A DNA stretch of 64,000 nucleotides from Gulosibacter hominis (GCF_904842695.1 NZ_CAJGWQ010000002.1:156361-220360); one strand, 5' to 3'. Shown: positions 42,115-52,073, counted from the stretch's first letter. The notes: generated from the letters alone by a model not told the origin. A program made the numbers and translations.

Positions 42115-44427
42115 GTGCGATTTATTCTGTCTGCGCTTGCTGCGGTGGCCGGTGCCGTGCTTTTGATGATTGGGCTGCTGCAGTTCTCGGAGGCGGCCGC
42201 GATCGATTCGATTACGGCCAGCGGCGAATCGCAGTCTGATGCGCCGGTGATGGTGCTTGATGAAAAGGTGCTGTCATCGCACGCCGGGGCGCAGTCAATC
42301 GTGATTTCTGGTGACGGCCCGATTACCGTGGCGATTGGTCGCACGAATGATGTGCACGGCTGGGTTGGCGAGGCCAAGCATGACGCGATCAGTGTCGGAC
42401 CGAGTGTTGACGGGCATCCCGATCAAGAATCACTGGAGTTCACTGTCACCGGTTCTGAAACGGAAGTACCAGATCCGCTCAATAGCGATCTGTGGATGGA
42501 AACGATCGAGGGCGATGGTGAGCTCACGATCAACACCGTGGTGGCTCCCGGCTATTCGATGTTGATCGCTAGCGACGGTGCGCATCCGGCACCAAATAAG
42601 GTCGCCATCACCTGGCCATTCGGAGGGTACGCACCCCTTTCGGGGCCGTTGATTGTTGCGGGCGCGGTGCTGCTGCTGGTAGCCGGACTGTTGCTGTGGT
42701 GGGCGCTTGCCGGGCGTCGACGCGCGCAGCGTCGCGCGGTGGTTGCGCCCGTGGCGCCAGCGAAGCCCGTGGACGCTGCGCAGCGGGAACACGCCGCTCG
42801 CGACCACGAGCAATGGACGGCGGTGCAGTGGGACGACGAGTTGGCCGAGAGCGTCGTGGCCGCTGCCGCGGACGCGCAGCGTGATCACGAGATTGATACC
42901 GAGCTTGAATCAGCGCCCGATCTTGACCTTTCCGAACCATTCCAACCGCGCAATGCCGAGGAAGAGCCGCTGCCGACCTCAGAGATTCCGATCATCCGCA
43001 GTGCTGCACCGGAAGCGAACGAACAGGATGCGGCGAGCGACGACGCTGAACCGGCCGTGATTGATGAACCGGCCGTGGTTGATGAACCGGGTGCACAGGA
43101 TGCGGCCGAGTCGGCTACCGATTCCGCAGCGCCCGTGGCTGAGCCGGAACCCCAAACCGAGCCACAAGCCGAGCCCGAGCCCGAAACGCAGGCCGAAGAG
43201 CCCGAACCTGCCGACAGTCCAGAATCTGCCGACAAACCGGAGCCGGTCATCGAAACCCCCGCCGCGCCCAGTTCTGACGACGATGAATCGAAGTGGAAAC
43301 GTCCCCGCGGCCGTAATCGCTCGCAGGCGCCGAAACGGGTGTTTTTTGTGGCGCCCGCGCTGCTTGTTGGAGCACTCACCCTCGCCGGCTGTGCGCCGCA
43401 GTACTGGCCGCAATCATGGACCGGCACCGAAATTGCCCCCACCGGCACCCCGACTTCTGAGGCAGACGCGGCCATCATCGATGAGGGTGCGCACTATCCG
43501 GTGCTCTCGGTAGAGCGGGCCGACAAAATCATTGCTGATGCTGGGGCACGCGCCAAAGAAGCCGACAAAAACCGCGACGCGAAGCTGCTCGAGCCGCGCT
43601 TTACCGGTGATGCTCTCGCCGAGCGCAAGGCACTGTATAAGGCCCAGAGCGCCGACGGTGAGCTCCCCGGGCCGGTGCCTTTTCCCACGGGCAAAGTCGC
43701 ATATTTGATTCCGGATGCGACGCAGGAGTGGCCGCGCACCGCATTCGCTGTGGTCAACGCCACCTCCGACGGTTCGGCCGATGCCGTGCCGTTCGGCGCC
43801 ATGCTGGTGCAGCAATCACCGCGCGAGGGATATCGAATCACTTCGCTGGTGCAATTTGAACCCGGCGTGCAACTACCCGATGCTGCACCGGTTGAGATCG
43901 GTGCCACACCGCTACCGGAGTTGACAGACGGACTCGCCCAGAACCCCGACAAAATTGCCGCAGCCTACGCCGACATCATCGCAAAGGGCGATAAGTCGGA
44001 GCACGCAAAGAATTTCACTGCCGAACATGACGCACTGCGCAAACAGGTGAACGATGACTATCGCAAGAGCGAACGCGACGGTCTCGATGCCGAGGTCGCC
44101 AAACTCGACTTCAGCTATGCGGCCACCGATAGCGAACCCGTCGGCGTAACCGCACTTGATGGTGGTGCGATCGTGGCGGTTTCGATCCACGAAACCGAAA
44201 CGCTCAGCGCCGTTAACGACCGCTCACGTATATCGGTGGCTGGCCGCACGGCCGCGCTCGCGGGCACCGACACTTCAGAGTTTGGTTTTGAGCGGGTCTA
44301 CACCGACCAGGTTTTGTTCTACATCCCCCCGAAAGCAACCGGTGGCAAGGTGTCGTTCCTCGGCACTTCGCAGGCGATGACCAGCGCACGTCAACTGACA
44401 AAGGATGAGGTCAACACGAATGGCTGA
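42115..44427 (+). CDS. Three-helix membrane protein with acidic linker and internal lipobox
   Basis: A 770-residue protein of no recognised family. TM1 is near residues 5-24, then an extracytoplasmic domain of about 150 residues, TM2 near 181-204, and a 200-residue cytoplasmic Glu/Pro/Ala-rich linker. Then comes KRVFFVAPALLVGALTLAGC (Cys426), which looks like a lipoprotein signal with a lipobox in the middle of the chain, and a C-terminal extracytoplasmic domain of about 340 residues. A fusion of a membrane protein and a lipoprotein is likely. GTG 42115 follows GGAGGAG. The stop overlaps the next gene start region. Confidence 0.72.
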   Translation: MRFILSALAAVAGAVLLMIGLLQFSEAAAIDSITASGESQSDAPVMVLDEKVLSSHAGAQSIVISGDGPITVAIGRTNDVHGWVGEAKHDAISVGPSVDGHPDQESLEFTVTGSETEVPDPLNSDLWMETIEGDGELTINTVVAPGYSMLIASDGAHPAPNKVAITWPFGGYAPLSGPLIVAGAVLLLVAGLLLWWALAGRRRAQRRAVVAPVAPAKPVDAAQREHAARDHEQWTAVQWDDELAESVVAAAADAQRDHEIDTELESAPDLDLSEPFQPRNAEEEPLPTSEIPIIRSAAPEANEQDAASDDAEPAVIDEPAVVDEPGAQDAAESATDSAAPVAEPEPQTEPQAEPEPETQAEEPEPADSPESADKPEPVIETPAAPSSDDDESKWKRPRGRNRSQAPKRVFFVAPALLVGALTLAGCAPQYWPQSWTGTEIAPTGTPTSEADAAIIDEGAHYPVLSVERADKIIADAGARAKEADKNRDAKLLEPRFTGDALAERKALYKAQSADGELPGPVPFPTGKVAYLIPDATQEWPRTAFAVVNATSDGSADAVPFGAMLVQQSPREGYRITSLVQFEPGVQLPDAAPVEIGATPLPELTDGLAQNPDKIAAAYADIIAKGDKSEHAKNFTAEHDALRKQVNDDYRKSERDGLDAEVAKLDFSYAATDSEPVGVTALDGGAIVAVSIHETETLSAVNDRSRISVAGRTAALAGTDTSEFGFERVYTDQVLFYIPPKATGGKVSFLGTSQAMTSARQLTKDEVNTNG

Positions 44428-45409
44428 TGAACAGGTAAACGACCGCTCGGCAGCGATTGCTGGAAGCGGGGGAGCGGTTGATCTGAGCACGCTTGCTGGC
44501 GCTGCAGGCGCGCAGGAAGCTCAGGCTCGGCCCCAGCAGCCCGCGCCACAGCCGGCTGGCGCATCCCAGCACCCGGGACAGCCCGGCGGCTCGCAGCAAA
44601 TTCCGCTGCCGGATGTGGTTATCGAGGGCTCTGACACCGAGCTCGAGCAATTCGCCCAGTTGTCGAGCCTGCTGCCCGTGCTGGTGCAGATGCATGCGGG
44701 ATGGTCACACGAATCGACCGAGCTGGTGCCGGTGCTCGAACAAATTGTTCGTGCCGCTAATGGCCGCATCGCACTGCTGCGCATCAACCTCGATGCACAC
44801 CCGCATCTTGGCCGACAACCGCAGACGATCGCGCTATTTGGCGGCCAGCCCATGCCGCTCTTTAATGGCAACCCGCCGCGCGAACAGATCGAGCAGCTCG
44901 TGGCCGAGCTGATCCAGGCGGCCGCTCAGCGCGGCATGACCGCAACTATTGCCACCGGAGCAGCGCCGGAAGAGCCGGCTCCCGAACCCGAACTGCCCCC
45001 GCTTCACCAGGCGGCACGGGATGCGCTTGAGCGCGGCGATATTGCTGCCGCGCAGCAGGCCTATGAAAAAGCCCTCGCCGAACAGCCAGGCGATGATGCC
45101 GCTCGCACCGGGCTCGCGCAGGTGAGGCTGCTGGGCCGCCTGCAGGGGAAGACCCTCGCTGAGATTCGTGAGCGCGCGGCTGAAAACCCGAACGACCTCG
45201 AAGCTCAGCTTGAGGTTGCCGACCTCGACCTATCGGGCGGGCACGTTGACGACGCCTGCAACCGACTGCTGTCGCTGTTTAGCAGCGTGGATGTAGACGG
45301 CAAGACGGCGATTCGTGAGCGACTGCTCGAATACTTCGAGGTGGTCGGTAATGAGGATGTGCGTGTGCAGCGGGCGCGGCAGCAGCTGACAAACCTGCTG
45401 TTCGCCTAG
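44420..45409 (+). CDS. Thioredoxin-like TPR protein (CnoX/YbbN type)
   Basis: A 329-residue protein. After a Gln/Pro/Ala-rich N-terminus comes a thioredoxin fold, VLVQMHAGWSHESTELVPV, in which the redox CxxC is replaced by WSHES, so it cannot do disulfide exchange. A tetratricopeptide part follows (LHQAARDALERGDIAAAQQAYEKAL). CnoX homologs hold oxidised or unfolded proteins for chaperones. ATG 44420 overlaps the previous stop. The end is followed by a long terminator. Confidence 0.85.
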   Translation: MADEQVNDRSAAIAGSGGAVDLSTLAGAAGAQEAQARPQQPAPQPAGASQHPGQPGGSQQIPLPDVVIEGSDTELEQFAQLSSLLPVLVQMHAGWSHESTELVPVLEQIVRAANGRIALLRINLDAHPHLGRQPQTIALFGGQPMPLFNGNPPREQIEQLVAELIQAAAQRGMTATIATGAAPEEPAPEPELPPLHQAARDALERGDIAAAQQAYEKALAEQPGDDAARTGLAQVRLLGRLQGKTLAEIRERAAENPNDLEAQLEVADLDLSGGHVDDACNRLLSLFSSVDVDGKTAIRERLLEYFEVVGNEDVRVQRARQQLTNLLFA

Positions 45410-45423
45410 TTCGCAGCTGAACG

Positions 45424-45471
45424 CAATTGGGCCGGTTCCGCATCCAACTCGCGGAACCGGCCCAATTGTTT
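45424..45471. terminator. Bidirectional terminator between the CnoX-like gene and glgB
   Basis: An 18-base-pair perfect stem (45424-45441 with 45451-45468) with a 9-base loop and TTT after it. It lies between convergent gene ends. Confidence 0.85.
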
Positions 45472-45508
45472 GCGAGCGACTACGGTCGCTCGTCAACCAA
45501 TTGCCAGG

Positions 45509-47728
45509 CTAATCGATCGGCTTCAAGAACGTCGCGCCCAGCGGCGGGATGCGCAGCGCCAGCGACTGCGCGTGGCCCTGCAACGGCATCGCCGAGTCGG
45601 TCAGCAGATCGCTCGGGTTCACAACCCCCGAGCCGCCGTAGCGCAGATCGTCCGAGTTGAGCACCTCGCGCCAGGCACCGCCGGTGGGCACACCGATGCG
45701 GTAGTCGTCGAGTGCCGAGTTCGAAAAGTTGTACACGCACAGCAGCTCGCCACCGGAACGGTCGCGGCGGATGAAGGTGATCACACTGTGCCCGGCGTCA
45801 TCGGCTGACCCCCACTGCAGCCCCGCGGGATCGTTGTCCAGCTCCCACATAGCCGGGGTGTCGCGGTAGAGCTGGTTGAGGTCGCTCACCCACCGCTGGA
45901 TGCCCGCAAAAGTGGGATTTTCGAGCAACCACCAGTCGATGCCGCGCTCTTCGCTCCACTCGTTGGGCTGGCCGATTTCCTGCCCCATGAACAGCAGCTG
46001 TTTGCCGGGATGACCCCACTGGTAGCCGTAGAACGCGCGCATGTTTGCGGCTTTCTGCCAGTCGTCACCGGGCATCTTTGTCCACATTGAGCCCTTGCCG
46101 TGCACCACCTCGTCGTGTGAAATCGGCAGCATGTACTGCTCGCTCCAGGCATACACGAATGAGAAGGTGAGGTCGCCCTGGTGGTAGCTGCGGTGGATGG
46201 GGTCGCGCGAAATATAGCGCAGGTTGTCGTTCATCCAGCCCATGTTCCACTTGAGGCCGAATCCGATGCCGCCCCAGTCGGTGGGGCGGGTGATGCCCGG
46301 GAAGCTGGTGGATTCTTCGGCGATCATCACGATGCCGGGGTAGAGCTTATAGGCGGTGGCGTTGACTTCTTTGAGGAAGTCGATGGCCTCGTAGTATTCG
46401 CGGCCGCCGTCAGCGTTCGGCAGCCATTCATTCCGCGAATAGTCACGGTAGATCATTGACGCGACCGCGTCGACGCGCAGGCCGTCGATGTGGAACTCCT
46501 CCAGCCAGTACAGCGCGTTAGCGACGAGGAAGTTACGGACCTGCGAGTTGCCGTAGTTGAACACCAGCGTGCCCCAGTCGAGCTGCTCGCCCAGACGCGG
46601 GTCGGGATGCTCGTAGAGCGCCTGGCCGTCAAAGCGGGCGAGACCGAACGAGTCTTTCGGGAAGTGTCCGGGCACCCAGTCCATCAGCACGCCATAACCG
46701 GCCTGGTGCAGCCGGTCGATCAGGTAGCGCAGTTCGTCGGGTGAGCCGAGCCGGGAGGTGGGCGCAAAATAGCCGGTGACCTGGTAGCCCCACGAGCCGC
46801 CAAAGGGGTGTTCGGCCAGCGGCATGAACTCGACGTGCGTGAAACCGGTTTGGTCGAGGTATTCGATGAGCTCATCAGCGAGCTCGACGTAGCTGAGCCC
46901 CGGCCGCCACGACATGGCGTGGAGCTCGTACACGCTCATGGGCGAGTTGTGCGGGTCGGTGGCGGCGCGCCGGTTCATCCAGTCGCTGTCGTTCCACTCG
47001 TATTCGTTCGTGGATGCGATAACGGATGCGGTGTGTGGCGGACGTTCGGTGTGGCGGGCCATCGGGTCGGCCTTATCGATCCAGACGCCTTCGGCGGTGA
47101 GGATCTGGAATTTGTAGGTGGCGTGTGCGCTGACACCGGGGATGAATAGCTCCCAAATGCCGCCCTCGTTGAGGCGGCGCATGGCGTGCTTGGCACCATC
47201 CCAGTCGTTGAACGAGCCGACCACTCGCACGGCGGCGGCGTGCGGGGCCCAGACCGTGAACGAAGTGCCGGCGACCGCTTCGTGGGTGCCCCAGTGCTCA
47301 CGCACATGCGATCCCATCACTTCCCAGAGCCGTTCGTGCCGGCCCTCGCCGATGAGAAAAAGATCGAGGTCGCCGATGCTGGGTAGGAAACGGTAGGGGT
47401 CATCTTCGAGGTGCTCGACGCCATCGCCATACTCGGTGGCGATCTGGTAGTCGTCGAGGCCGTGGATGTGGGTGCCCTGCCAGATACCGTGCGCGAGGTG
47501 GCTGAGAGTGACCCGCTCGCCGCTGGTAGCCAGTATGACGGTGACCGACTCCGCCAGCGGGCGACGCACTCGCAGCACTACCGGGGCCGCGGTGTCACCC
47601 ACCGCATCGGTGGGATCGAGCAGGTGCTGACCGAGCACACCGTGCGGGCCGCTGTGTCGCCCCTCACCGAGCGCGAGCAGCTCGGCGTCGGGGATGAGGG
47701 GAGGGGTGAGGTTCGGTGTTGTGCTCAT
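45509..47728 (-). CDS. glgB: 1,4-alpha-glucan branching enzyme
   Basis: A 739-residue GH13 enzyme that forms alpha-1,6 branches. The N-terminal CBM48 shows TSFTVWAPHAAAVRVVGSFN. GH13 region II is HIDGLRVDAVASMIYRDY with the nucleophile Asp, region III is IVMIAEESTSFPG with the acid Glu, and region IV is MLPISHDEVVHGKGS. ATG 47728 has GAGAGGA upstream. It is the last gene of the leftward glgX-glgE-glgB group. Confidence 0.96.
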   Translation of the reverse strand: MSTTPNLTPPLIPDAELLALGEGRHSGPHGVLGQHLLDPTDAVGDTAAPVVLRVRRPLAESVTVILATSGERVTLSHLAHGIWQGTHIHGLDDYQIATEYGDGVEHLEDDPYRFLPSIGDLDLFLIGEGRHERLWEVMGSHVREHWGTHEAVAGTSFTVWAPHAAAVRVVGSFNDWDGAKHAMRRLNEGGIWELFIPGVSAHATYKFQILTAEGVWIDKADPMARHTERPPHTASVIASTNEYEWNDSDWMNRRAATDPHNSPMSVYELHAMSWRPGLSYVELADELIEYLDQTGFTHVEFMPLAEHPFGGSWGYQVTGYFAPTSRLGSPDELRYLIDRLHQAGYGVLMDWVPGHFPKDSFGLARFDGQALYEHPDPRLGEQLDWGTLVFNYGNSQVRNFLVANALYWLEEFHIDGLRVDAVASMIYRDYSRNEWLPNADGGREYYEAIDFLKEVNATAYKLYPGIVMIAEESTSFPGITRPTDWGGIGFGLKWNMGWMNDNLRYISRDPIHRSYHQGDLTFSFVYAWSEQYMLPISHDEVVHGKGSMWTKMPGDDWQKAANMRAFYGYQWGHPGKQLLFMGQEIGQPNEWSEERGIDWWLLENPTFAGIQRWVSDLNQLYRDTPAMWELDNDPAGLQWGSADDAGHSVITFIRRDRSGGELLCVYNFSNSALDDYRIGVPTGGAWREVLNSDDLRYGGSGVVNPSDLLTDSAMPLQGHAQSLALRIPPLGATFLKPID

Positions 47729-47827
47729 GGGAGTCCTCTCGTCAGCATCTGACTTCAGGCTAGCGTTCGCAGTTGAGCGCCGGCCGACCACGATTGCAGC
47801 CGCCCGGCGCTCGGTTAGGGATGCGTA

Positions 47828-49924
47828 TTAGTGCTGTACGCGCAGGATGTGGGCTTGGCCGGGGCCGAGGCGAATATAGTTCGCGTCGTGCCACTCCCAA
47901 ACCGAACCAGACAGCAGGTCTTCCACCAGGAAGCGGCTGCCGGGTACGAGGCCGAAGCTGGTGAGGTCGAGGTGCAGGCTCGATTCGACAGTGTCGCGGA
48001 AGTTGAGGTTGACGACCACGATGATCGAGTTCGGGGCGCCCGATTCGGTGTGGGCGCCGGCGAGGTGCTTCGAGAAGGCGTAGATCTGGTCGGTATCGGC
48101 GTAGTGCGCCACATAGTTGCGCAGCTGGGCGAGCGCCGGTTGGCTGTGGCGGATTTCATTGAGCCGGCGAATCAGCGGTGCAATTGATTGACCTGTGGCT
48201 TCGGCGGTTTCCCAGTCGCGCTGTTTGTACTCGTACTTTTCGTTGTCGATGTTTTCTTCTGAGCCGGGGCGGGCAACGTTTTCGATGAGTTCAAAGCCCG
48301 AGTACACCCCCCAGTTTGTGCCGGCCATCGCCCCGATTACCGCGCGTGCTTCGTAGGCGGGGCGGCCGCCGTGCTGAAGGTATTCGGTGAGAATGTCGGG
48401 GGTGTTCACGAAGAGGTTGGGCCGCATGAATGAACTGGTTTCGTGCGAAATCCAGTTCATGAACTCGTGCAGTTCGTCGCGGCTGTTGCGCCAGGTGAAG
48501 TACGAGTACGACTGTTGGAACCCGGCTTTGGCGAGGGAGGTCATCACGGCCGGTCGGGTGAAGGCCTCGGCGAGGAAGATCACCTCGGGGTGTTCGGCAT
48601 TGATTTCGTGGATGAGCCACTCCCAGAACTGCAACGGCTTGGTGTGTGGGTTGTCGACGCGGAAAATTTTTACGCCGTGCTCGATCCAGAACTGCACCGT
48701 CTCGAGCACCTCGGTGTACAGACCGTTGCGGTCGTTATCGAAGTTGAGTGGATAAATGTCCTGGTATTTTTTCGGCGGGTTTTCGGCGTAGGCGATGCTG
48801 CCGTCGGCGAGAGTGGTGAACCATTCGGGGTGGTCGCTCACCCACGGGTGGTCTGGGGTTGCCTGCAGCGCGAGGTCGAGTGCGATTTCGAGGCCGAGTT
48901 CTTCGGCGCGACGGCGGAAGGCAACAAAATCGTCAATGGTGCCGAGGTCGGGATGCACATCCCGGTGCCCACCGGTTGCGGCTCCGATTGCCCAGGGCGA
49001 TCCGGGGTCGTTGGGCCCGGCGGTGAGGGTGTTGTTCGGGCCCTTGCGGTTGGTGAGCCCGATGGGGTGAATCGGTGGCAGGTAGACCACGTCAAATCCC
49101 ATTTGGGCGACCCCGTCGAGGCGCTTGCTGGCGGTGGCGAAGGTGCCCGAGGTCCACGATCCGTCGCCATTGGGGCGGGCTCCTTCAGAGCGGGGGAAAA
49201 ACTCGTACCAGGCACCGAATCCGGCGCGCAGGCGCTCGACTTTGAGCACGCGCTCGGCCGACTTTGTCACGAGCGACCGCACCGGGTGTTCGCGCAGGTG
49301 CCGCTGGATCGCCGCGGTGGTGAGCGCTGCCAGCCGGGTGTTTGCGGGGATGGAGGTGTCGCGGGCCTGTTTGATGGCGTCGCGCAGCTGGTCGCCAATG
49401 GCCGGAGCAGCGGCGAAGGCTTCGCGGTTGTCGGCCGCTCGCTCAACGACGCGGGCGCCCTCTTCGAGCATCAGTTCCACATCGATACCGGCGGGCACCT
49501 TGATAGTGGCGTTGTGCATCCAGGTGGCGTAGTCGTCGCCGAACGCCTCCACATACCAGTGGTGGTCGCCGGTCTCGCGCACCTGAACGGTGGTCACCCA
49601 CTCGTCGAGACCCGGGCGACCCGCGTGCATCCGAATGCGACGTGATTCGCCGTGCGGATCAGTGAGCACCAGCTGCGTACCGATTACGTCATGTCCCTCG
49701 CGGAATGCGACACATGAGAACGGCACCACTTCGCCCTGGTAGGCCTTGGCGGGGAAGAGGTTGTCGGTGATCTGGGAGCGCAGCTCAAGGATCGGAATGC
49801 GCCCCATTACCGGCTCGTATCCGCTGCCGGGGAATGCCGCATTCGGTTCGGTCGCTGCGCTCGTTGCGGGGCGGTTCAGCGAAAGACTGGGATGGAACTG
49901 GTTCGATGCAGGTGTTTCAGCCAC
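47828..49924 (-). CDS. glgE: Alpha-1,4-glucan:maltose-1-phosphate maltosyltransferase
   Basis: A 698-residue GH13_3 enzyme that extends alpha-1,4-glucan from maltose-1-phosphate. The N-terminal domain is followed by LALQATPDHPWVSDHPEW, the nucleophile motif IFRVDNPHTKPLQFW and the acid/base EVIFLAEAFTRP; these match GlgE. GTG 49924 is used because TAGCGT lies 7 bases upstream, giving a leaderless start with no Shine-Dalgarno. TreS and Pep2, which usually supply maltose-1-phosphate, are not in the window. Confidence 0.95.
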   Translation of the reverse strand: MAETPASNQFHPSLSLNRPATSAATEPNAAFPGSGYEPVMGRIPILELRSQITDNLFPAKAYQGEVVPFSCVAFREGHDVIGTQLVLTDPHGESRRIRMHAGRPGLDEWVTTVQVRETGDHHWYVEAFGDDYATWMHNATIKVPAGIDVELMLEEGARVVERAADNREAFAAAPAIGDQLRDAIKQARDTSIPANTRLAALTTAAIQRHLREHPVRSLVTKSAERVLKVERLRAGFGAWYEFFPRSEGARPNGDGSWTSGTFATASKRLDGVAQMGFDVVYLPPIHPIGLTNRKGPNNTLTAGPNDPGSPWAIGAATGGHRDVHPDLGTIDDFVAFRRRAEELGLEIALDLALQATPDHPWVSDHPEWFTTLADGSIAYAENPPKKYQDIYPLNFDNDRNGLYTEVLETVQFWIEHGVKIFRVDNPHTKPLQFWEWLIHEINAEHPEVIFLAEAFTRPAVMTSLAKAGFQQSYSYFTWRNSRDELHEFMNWISHETSSFMRPNLFVNTPDILTEYLQHGGRPAYEARAVIGAMAGTNWGVYSGFELIENVARPGSEENIDNEKYEYKQRDWETAEATGQSIAPLIRRLNEIRHSQPALAQLRNYVAHYADTDQIYAFSKHLAGAHTESGAPNSIIVVVNLNFRDTVESSLHLDLTSFGLVPGSRFLVEDLLSGSVWEWHDANYIRLGPGQAHILRVQH

Positions 49925-49931
49925 GGTTTCG

Positions 49932-49937
49932 ACGCTA
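49932..49937 (-). promoter_or_regulatory. Candidate -10 box, leaderless glgE
   Basis: TAGCGT on the minus strand is 7 bases before the GTG at 49924. It lies in the 55-base gap after glgX, so glgE may also have its own promoter. Confidence 0.5.
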
Positions 49938-49979
49938 GCAAGTTCGGGTGACCGCGCATGGGCGCTACCTGAACGCGCA

Positions 49980-52073
49980 CTATGGCAACTGGATCGGTGC
50001 GGTGTTCCCGGTGATGGCGCGGTGGCGCACGGCGTAAACCCGCATCGAGGGGCCGGTAACGTGCATTCGCTGGCCGGGCGTGGCGATTGCCATCGAATCG
50101 GTGTGCAGGTGCTGCACATCATCGACGGCCGAGTCCCACAGCAGTCGGTATTCCGCGATACCGTCGATGTTGGGAAGCCGGAAGGGCGCCGGATCGTTGA
50201 CGCCGTGCACCAGGATGAGCAGCCGGTCGACACCCTCGGCGAGTTTCATCGAGGCGAGATATTGCACCGAACGGGTTTGTGGTGAGTTCCACTCCCACTC
50301 GGGCATAGTTTCGCCGAGCGCGTCGAACCATTCGAGTGTGGTGGAGTGGTCGCTCAGCTCGCGGCCGTGGTTGTAATTCGTGGGGCGCAGCACCGGATGC
50401 TCGGCACGAATTTTGAGTAGCAACCGCACGTGGTTGATGCGCTCGCGGGCCTGTTCATTCCAATCCCAGTGCACCCACGAGAGTTCATTGTCCTGGTTGT
50501 AAGGGTTGTTGTTGCCTCGCTGCGTGCGGCCGAACTCGTCGCCAGCGGTGATCATCGGTACTCCGGCCGAGATGAGCAGTGTGCCAAAAAGGTTGCGCAC
50601 GGCCAGTCGGCGCAAAAAGAGTGTCTGCTCGTCGGTGGTGTCGCCCTCGTAACCGAAGTTGTACGAGTGGTTGTCGTTGCTGCCGTCGCGGCCGAGTTCG
50701 CCGTTGAGCAGATTGTGTTTGGTGTTGTAGCTCACCAGGTCTTGCATGGTGAACCCGTCGTGCGCGGTGACAAAGTTGATGCTCGCCACCGGGCCCCGCT
50801 CGTCGGCGAAGCGGTTGGATGAGCCCGCCAGCGCGGTTGCCAGTTTGCCGACGCCCTCGCGGTGGTGGCCGGTGATGCGGGCCTGGGCAAAACTTGAAAC
50901 CCAGAACCGGCGCACGCGGTTGCGGTACTGGTCGTTCCACTCCGACCATCCCAGTGGGAAATTGCCGGTTTGCCAACCGCCGAAGCCCACATCCCAGGGT
51001 TCGGCAATAATTTTGGCGTCGGCCAGCCGCGGGTCGGAAGCGATTGCCTGCAGTAGCGGATGGTCGCGGTGATATTCGTGGTGTTCGTCGCGGCCGAGCG
51101 TCGGGGCGAGGTCGAAACGGAACCCGTCAACGCCGAACTCTTCGTGCCAGTATCGCAGCGAGTCGATCACCAGCTGTTGCACCACCGGCTGTGAGGTATT
51201 TACCGAGTTGCCGCATCCGGTGACATCGTTCAGCCGACCGTTTTCACCGAGCCGGTAGTAAACGGCATTGTCGATTCCGCGGAAAAGCACCTGTGGGGCG
51301 TTGTCGTGCTCGTCGGCGGTGTGGTTGTACACCACATCGAGGATGACCTCGAGGCCGGCCTCGTGGAACGTGCGCACCATTTGCTTAAATTCGCGCGCAA
51401 TTGCTTCGGGTCCGGCTTGGCGGGCGGCTTCGGATGCATAGGGTGCGTGCGGCGCAAAAAAACCGAGCGTGTTGTAGCCCCAGTAGTTCGTGAGTTGCTG
51501 CTGGCGCAGGTGTTGCTCGTTACCGAACGCCTGCACGGGAAGAAGCTCAACCGCGGTGACACCGAGGTTCTTGAGATGTGCGATGACGCGTTCATTGGCC
51601 AGGCCGGCGTAGGTGCCGCGCAGCGGTTCGGGCACGAACTGCGCCAGCTGCGTGTAACCGCGCACATGGAGTTCGTAGATGACGGCGTCACGCATCGGGG
51701 TGTTGGGGCGAGGCGTTTCACCCCAATCGAATTTGTCATCGGCCACCACGACGGCAACCCAGCGGGGAGTGCTGGCGCTACCGATGTTTTCGACGTGGCG
51801 AGCGTAAGGGTCGAGGCTCGTGGTGAAGCGGTCGAAGCGATGCTGTTCGCCCTCGGGTCCGTCAACCCGCAGCGCATAACGGCGGCCGGGGCGCAGTTCT
51901 GCGGTGGTGATCTCCCAGGTTTCGCCGCTGCGCTGCATGGGCAGCGAAAATTGTTCGGCGCCGCCCTCGAAAAGCACGAGATCCATCGCGGTGGCGTGGC
52001 GGCTCCACACTCGCAGGCGGCCGCCAAACTCGGTGAGCGTAACGCCAAGATCGGCAAAGTCTGGTGTGGTCAT
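49980..52073 (-). CDS. glgX: Glycogen debranching enzyme GlgX (isoamylase-type)
   Basis: A 697-residue GH13_11 enzyme that cuts alpha-1,6 branches. The N-terminal CBM48 includes GRRYALRVDGPEG. Region I is VILDVVYNHTADE, region II is GVDGFRFDLAPTLGR with the nucleophile Asp, region III is DAKIIAEPWDVG with the acid Glu, and region IV is NFVTAHDGFTMQDLVSYN. ATG 52073 has GAGGA upstream. First gene of the leftward glucan group and divergent from the cysteine desulfurase. Confidence 0.96.
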   Translation of the reverse strand: MTTPDFADLGVTLTEFGGRLRVWSRHATAMDLVLFEGGAEQFSLPMQRSGETWEITTAELRPGRRYALRVDGPEGEQHRFDRFTTSLDPYARHVENIGSASTPRWVAVVVADDKFDWGETPRPNTPMRDAVIYELHVRGYTQLAQFVPEPLRGTYAGLANERVIAHLKNLGVTAVELLPVQAFGNEQHLRQQQLTNYWGYNTLGFFAPHAPYASEAARQAGPEAIAREFKQMVRTFHEAGLEVILDVVYNHTADEHDNAPQVLFRGIDNAVYYRLGENGRLNDVTGCGNSVNTSQPVVQQLVIDSLRYWHEEFGVDGFRFDLAPTLGRDEHHEYHRDHPLLQAIASDPRLADAKIIAEPWDVGFGGWQTGNFPLGWSEWNDQYRNRVRRFWVSSFAQARITGHHREGVGKLATALAGSSNRFADERGPVASINFVTAHDGFTMQDLVSYNTKHNLLNGELGRDGSNDNHSYNFGYEGDTTDEQTLFLRRLAVRNLFGTLLISAGVPMITAGDEFGRTQRGNNNPYNQDNELSWVHWDWNEQARERINHVRLLLKIRAEHPVLRPTNYNHGRELSDHSTTLEWFDALGETMPEWEWNSPQTRSVQYLASMKLAEGVDRLLILVHGVNDPAPFRLPNIDGIAEYRLLWDSAVDDVQHLHTDSMAIATPGQRMHVTGPSMRVYAVRHRAITGNTAPIQLP

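Noticed and set aside
48443..49645. 400-codon plus-strand frame opposite glgE
   Set aside because: The whole stretch lies inside glgE, whose catalytic motifs are complete; composition is Gly/Val/Glu-rich without a domain.
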